A stretch of 64,000 nucleotides of DNA from Paratinospora sagittata. Taxonomy: Eukaryota > Streptophyta > Magnoliopsida > Ranunculales > Menispermaceae. Every line of letters starts with the position of its first letter. Position 1 is the first letter of the stretch. The notes beneath the pieces are model-generated. The model saw nothing but the letters and a program-made list of their open reading frames with translations, did no database searches and was not told the origin of the DNA. The translations under genes and the position numbers were made by a program. The stretch lies in assembly GCA_035771175.1 (NCBI GenBank), contig JAYMFD010001170.1, positions 1 through 64,000 of the forward strand. Direction: 5' to 3'. Below, piece after piece: positions 61,381 to 64,000 of the stretch.

Positions 61381-62246
61381 CACGTCTTAGACTAAAATCT
61401 AATATTTCTAACGAGAAAAATGTGGGCACTTCTGCTTGCTCAATTTTTCTATTCCTTCACAGTTTTGCCTGGTTATCTTAATTGAAATATTCTCTAGTAA
61501 CACCTAGATGATTCCCATTGTCTCGCACGCCCAAAAAACTTTGGATTGAACAATGTTTTGAATTCAAATCATTTTGTAGTACTCTTGCTCTTTAACATTC
61601 AACTTCAAATTTTATAAAACACTCATTCTCTGATTTTAAAAAATACAACACGCACGATATTTGCAAGTTAGATTGAGCTTTTCGAAGAGTTTTTCAAGAG
61701 AAGAAAGTAATGATTCTTGCCTTTGCAAAAAAAGGCTTCGAATTGAATCAAAATTGCAATCTGTCTTCATGTTCAGCTAGTTCTTCATTTTATCCCTTGT
61801 GTGCTAAGATTTGCAGAGGCTATCCATTGTTTAAAACTCTAAGTATATTTAGTGGTCTCGATAAGATAACACATCAAAAAGGAACACATCACCTGTTTTG
61901 CATCAAGAACACATCAAACAATAGCTTTCGAATTCTACAAAGATCAAGCTCGAAGAACGAAGACATATCTCATGTCTAATGCATTAGTTTGATCTCTGGT
62001 GTGTAGGGTAACCCCTCGATCAATCTCAGCACTAAAACTCTGAAAATTGCAAAGTCTTCAAAATCACTTTCGGTGTAGTATTTCATTTTGAAAAAAATTA
62101 TTTTCTGAAAGGTTTTAATCATAATTTTAATGAGTTTTGAATTATTTAAAAGTGTTTAATCTTATATCAAAGTGGTATGAGTCAATGAAATGGTTCTTTA
62201 GTGTCAAAATATTAATTTTTAAAAAACAAGGCTATCCAGCAATTTT
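61381..62246 (+). repeat. Monomer M72, Q-like with two stop codons lost
   Basis: M72 has GTGGTCTCGATAAG, TTTTGCATC and TGATCTCTGG (Q) but TCTCATGTC and CGGTGTAG, and a tail mixing AAATTATTTTC with TTGAATTATTT. Private changes are CTTTGGATTG, GTCTTCATG and AGTATATTTAGTGG. The last two remove the TGA triplets that close the frame in other copies, which opens an 89-codon frame at 61710-61979. Confidence 0.85.
61710..61979 (+). other. Chance 89-codon open frame, not a gene
   Basis: The ATG is present in most monomers, but the frame usually stops at codon 20 (TCTTGA). Only M72 has TCTTCA there and TTT instead of TGA at about codon 47. The protein has no domain, signal peptide or membrane segment that I recognise. 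With one open copy in 74, there is no sign of selection for coding. Confidence 0.85.
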
Positions 62247-63977
62247 CACGTCTTAGACTAAAAATTTTATATTTCTAACGAGAAAAATGTGGGCACTTCT
62301 GCTTGCTCAATTTTTCTATTCCTTCACAGGTTTGCCTGGTTATCTTAATTGAAATATTCTCTAGTAACACCTAGATGATTCCCATTGTCTCGCACGCCCA
62401 AAAAACTTTAGATTGAACAATGTTTTGAATTCAAATCATTTTGTGGTACTCTTGTTCTTTAACATTCAACTTCAAATTTTATAAAACACTCATTCTCTGA
62501 TTTTAAAAAATACAACACGCACGATATTTGCAAGTTAGATTGAGCTTTTCGAAGAGTTTTTCAAGAGAAGAAAGTAATGATTCTTGCCTTTGCAAAAAAA
62601 GGCTTCGAATTGAATCAAAATTGCAATATGTCTTGATGTTCAGCTAGTTCTTCATTTTATCCCTTGTGTGCTAAGATTTGCAGAGGCTATCCATTGTTTA
62701 AAACTCTAAGTATATGAAGTTGTCTCGGTAAGATAACACATCAAAAAGGAACACATCACCTGTTTTACATCAAGAACACATCAAACAATAGCATTCGAAT
62801 TCTACAAAGATCAAGCTCGAAGAACGAAGACATATCTCATGTCTAATGCATTAGTTTGATTTCTGGTGTGTAGGGTAACCCCTCGATCAATCTCAGCACT
62901 AAAACTCTGAAAATTGCAAAGTCTTCAAAATCACTTTCGATATAGTATTTCATTTTGAAAAAATGTTTTCTGAAAGGTTTTAATCATAATTTTAATGAGT
63001 TTTCAATTAGTTAAAAGTGTTTAATCTTATATCAAAGTGGTATGAGTCAATGAAATGGTTCTTTAGTGTGAAAATATTAATTTTTCAAAAATAAGGCTAT
63101 CCAGCAATTTTCACGTCTTAGACTAAAATCTTATATTTCTAACGAGAAAAATGTGGGCACTTCTGCTTGCTCAATTTTTCTATTACTTCACAGTTTTGCC
63201 TGGTTATCTTAATTGAAATATTCTCTAGTAACACCTAGATGATTCCCATTGTCTCGCACGCCCAAAAAACTTTAGATTGAACAATGTTTTGAATTCAAAT
63301 CATTTTGTAGTACTCTTGTTCTTTAACATTCAACTTCAAATTTTATAAAACACTCATTCTCTGATTTTAAAAAATACAACACGCACGATATTTGCAAGTT
63401 AGATTGGGCTTTTCGAAGAGTTTTTCAAGAGAAGAAAGTAATGATTCTTGCCTTTGCAAAAAAAGGCTTCGAATTGAATCAAAATTGCAATATGTCTTGA
63501 TGTTCAGCTAGTTCTTCATTTTATCCCTTGTGTGCTAAGATTTGCAGAGGCTATCCATTGTTTAAAACTCTAAGTATATGAAGTTGTCTCGGTAAGATAA
63601 CACATCAAAAAGGAACACATCACCTGTTTTACATCAAGAACACATCAAACAATAGCATTCGAATTCTACAAAGGTCAAGCTCGAAGAACGAAGACATATC
63701 TCATGTCTAATGCATAAGTTTGATTTCTAGTGTGTAGGGTAACCCCTCGATCAATCTCAGCACTAAAACTCTGAAAATTGCAAAGTCTTCAAAATCACTT
63801 TCGGTGTAGTATTTCATTTTGAAAAAAAATGTTTTCTGAAAGGTTTTAATCATAATTTTAATGAGTTTTGAATTATTTAAAAGTGTTTAATCTTATATCA
63901 AAGTGGTATGAGTCAATGAAATGGTTCTTTAGTGTCAAAATGTTAATTTTTCAAAAATAAGGCTATCCAGCAATTTT
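62247..63977 (+). repeat. Monomers M73 and M74
   Basis: M73 has a P head (CACAGGTTTGCC, GTGGTACTCTTGTTC) but GAATC and GTTGTCTCGG, a private ACTAAAAATTTTAT and AGTGTGAAAAT, and ends with TTCAATTAGTT. M74 has GTAGTACTCTTGTTC, ATTACTTCAC, ATTGGGCTT, AAAGGTCAAG, GCATAAG and TTCTAGTG. Both share GCAATATGTC, a change seen in no other copy here, so they are a related pair. Confidence 0.75.
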
Positions 63978-64000
63978 CACGTCTTAGACTAAAATCTTAT
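63978..64000 (+). repeat. Start of a 75th monomer, cut by the window edge
   Basis: The 23 bases read as an ordinary monomer head. Likewise, positions 1-9 are the last 9 bases of a monomer before M1. The array therefore extends beyond both ends. Confidence 0.97.

Larger units (their letters stand above)
1..64000 (+). repeat. Satellite array of 74 head-to-tail ~864-bp monomers
   Basis: The CACGTCTTAG anchor, or a one-base variant of it, recurs at 10, 874, 1738, 2601, 3465, 4328, 5193, 6058, 6922, 7786, 8649, 9514, 10376, 11239, 12103, 12967, 13830, 14693, 15557, 16420, 17284, 18149, 19013, 19876, 20740, 21604, 22469, 23332, 24195, 25060, 25926, 26790, 27654, 28518, 29382, 30246, 31110, 31973, 32837, 33701, 34567, 35433, 36297, 37160, 38024, 38888, 39751, 40613, 41475, 42338, 43204, 44069, 44935, 45800, 46666, 47531, 48397, 49263, 50129, 50993, 51858, 52723, 53589, 54454, 55320, 56185, 57051, 57917, 58782, 59648, 60515, 61381, 62247, 63112 and 63978. 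Spacing is always 862-867 bp and every copy is in the same direction. No copy is interrupted or inverted. Copies differ by scattered substitutions and 1-2 bp indels. Every reading frame is broken by stops, so this is non-coding satellite DNA. I do not recognise a named family. Confidence 0.98.
33308..64000 (+). repeat. Right zone of the array, P/Q alleles (M39 tail to M74)
   Basis: P monomers (~866 bp) carry CACAGGTTTGCC, GTGGTACTCTTGTTC, GAACC, GCTGTCTCGG, AACACGTCAA, CGGTGTAG and TTCAATTAGTT. Q monomers (~865 bp) carry GAATC, GTGGTCTCGCTAAG or CGATAAG, TTTTGCATC, TCTCCTGTC, TGATCTCTGG and usually CGATATAG. They alternate as a ~1731-bp dimer, with a third class R (CACTTCTTAG, CACAATTTTGCC) at M56, M66 and M71. 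M42-M49 and M59 to early M60 are exceptions with left-type alleles. Mean spacing from M40 on is 865.1 bp. Confidence 0.8.

Noticed and set aside
61710..61979. 89-codon ORF as a gene
   Set aside because: The frame is open in one of 74 copies because of two substituted stop codons; it is satellite sequence.
1..64000. CRISPR array
   Set aside because: The repeats are ~864 bp with no short repeat/spacer pattern, no unique spacers and no cas genes.
1..64000. Ribosomal DNA or its intergenic spacer
   Set aside because: No rRNA-like segment appears in any monomer, and the whole unit is only 864 bp and AT-rich.
1..64000. Intact LTR retrotransposon or other mobile element inserted in the array
   Set aside because: All 74 inter-anchor distances are 862-867 bp, leaving no room for an insertion, and no coding domain is present.
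1..64000. Inverted monomers or a strand switch within the array
   Set aside because: Every monomer anchor is found on the plus strand in order; I saw no reverse-complement copy.

Overview
The whole window is one uninterrupted satellite DNA array. A monomer of about 864 bp (range 862-867) is repeated head to tail, same strand, 74 complete times. The first complete copy starts at position 10 and the last ends at 63977; 9 bp of a preceding copy and 23 bp of a following copy fill the ends, so the array continues past both edges. I found no protein-coding gene, RNA gene, transposon, CRISPR array or unique DNA. The three ORFs of 70-89 codons are chance openings in the repeat. Composition is AT-rich (about 31% G+C, hand count of positions 1-864). 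A long AT-rich satellite in multi-kilobase higher-order arrangement points to eukaryotic heterochromatin (pericentromeric, centromeric, subtelomeric or knob-like). I cannot name the species; a plant is plausible but unproven.

I number monomers M1-M74, each starting at the conserved CACGTCTTAG. Two main allele sets alternate in the left half (M1-M39, mean spacing 863.9 bp). X has CTCAATTTTTC, GCCTGG, TTTTCATC, AGCTTTCG and TTTACAAAAATG. Y has CTCGATTTTC, GCCAGG, TTTTACATC, AGCATTCG, CGGTGTAG and GTGGTATGAG. In the right half (from about 33.3 kb, mean spacing 865.1 bp) a different pair alternates. P has CACAGGTTTGCC, GTGGTACTCTTGTTC, GCTGTCTCGG, AACACGTCAA and TTCAATTAGTT. Q has GTGGTCTCGCTAAG or GTGGTCTCGATAAG, TTTTGCATC, TCTCCTGTC and TGATCTCTGG. 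An island of left-type monomers (M42-M49) lies inside the right half.

On top of the dimers, recent segmental duplications can be read from shared private variants: three ~1.73 kb dimers (10-5192); two 2.59 kb trimers (10376-15556); two exact-spacing 2,592 bp trimers (26441-31624); an 863 bp doublet (23.15-24.88 kb); three 862 bp units (39.5-41.9 kb); a 2.9 kb block at 33595-36492 copied at 48291-51188 (offset exactly 14,696 bp); a block of about 5.8 kb at 42.5-48.3 kb copied at 51.2-56.9 kb (offset 8,654 bp); and a five-monomer unit of about 4,328 bp present at 44069, 52723 and 57051. These share chimeric monomers whose breakpoints can be located, giving a readable record of unequal exchange.

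Each monomer also carries conserved small structure: a triple ACACATCA cluster, two perfect 12-bp palindromes, a short hairpin, three TTCGAA sites, a relatively GC-rich patch and a very AT-rich tail. One allele class has a weak resemblance to a retrotransposon primer-binding site, so an LTR-element origin is possible but not shown.
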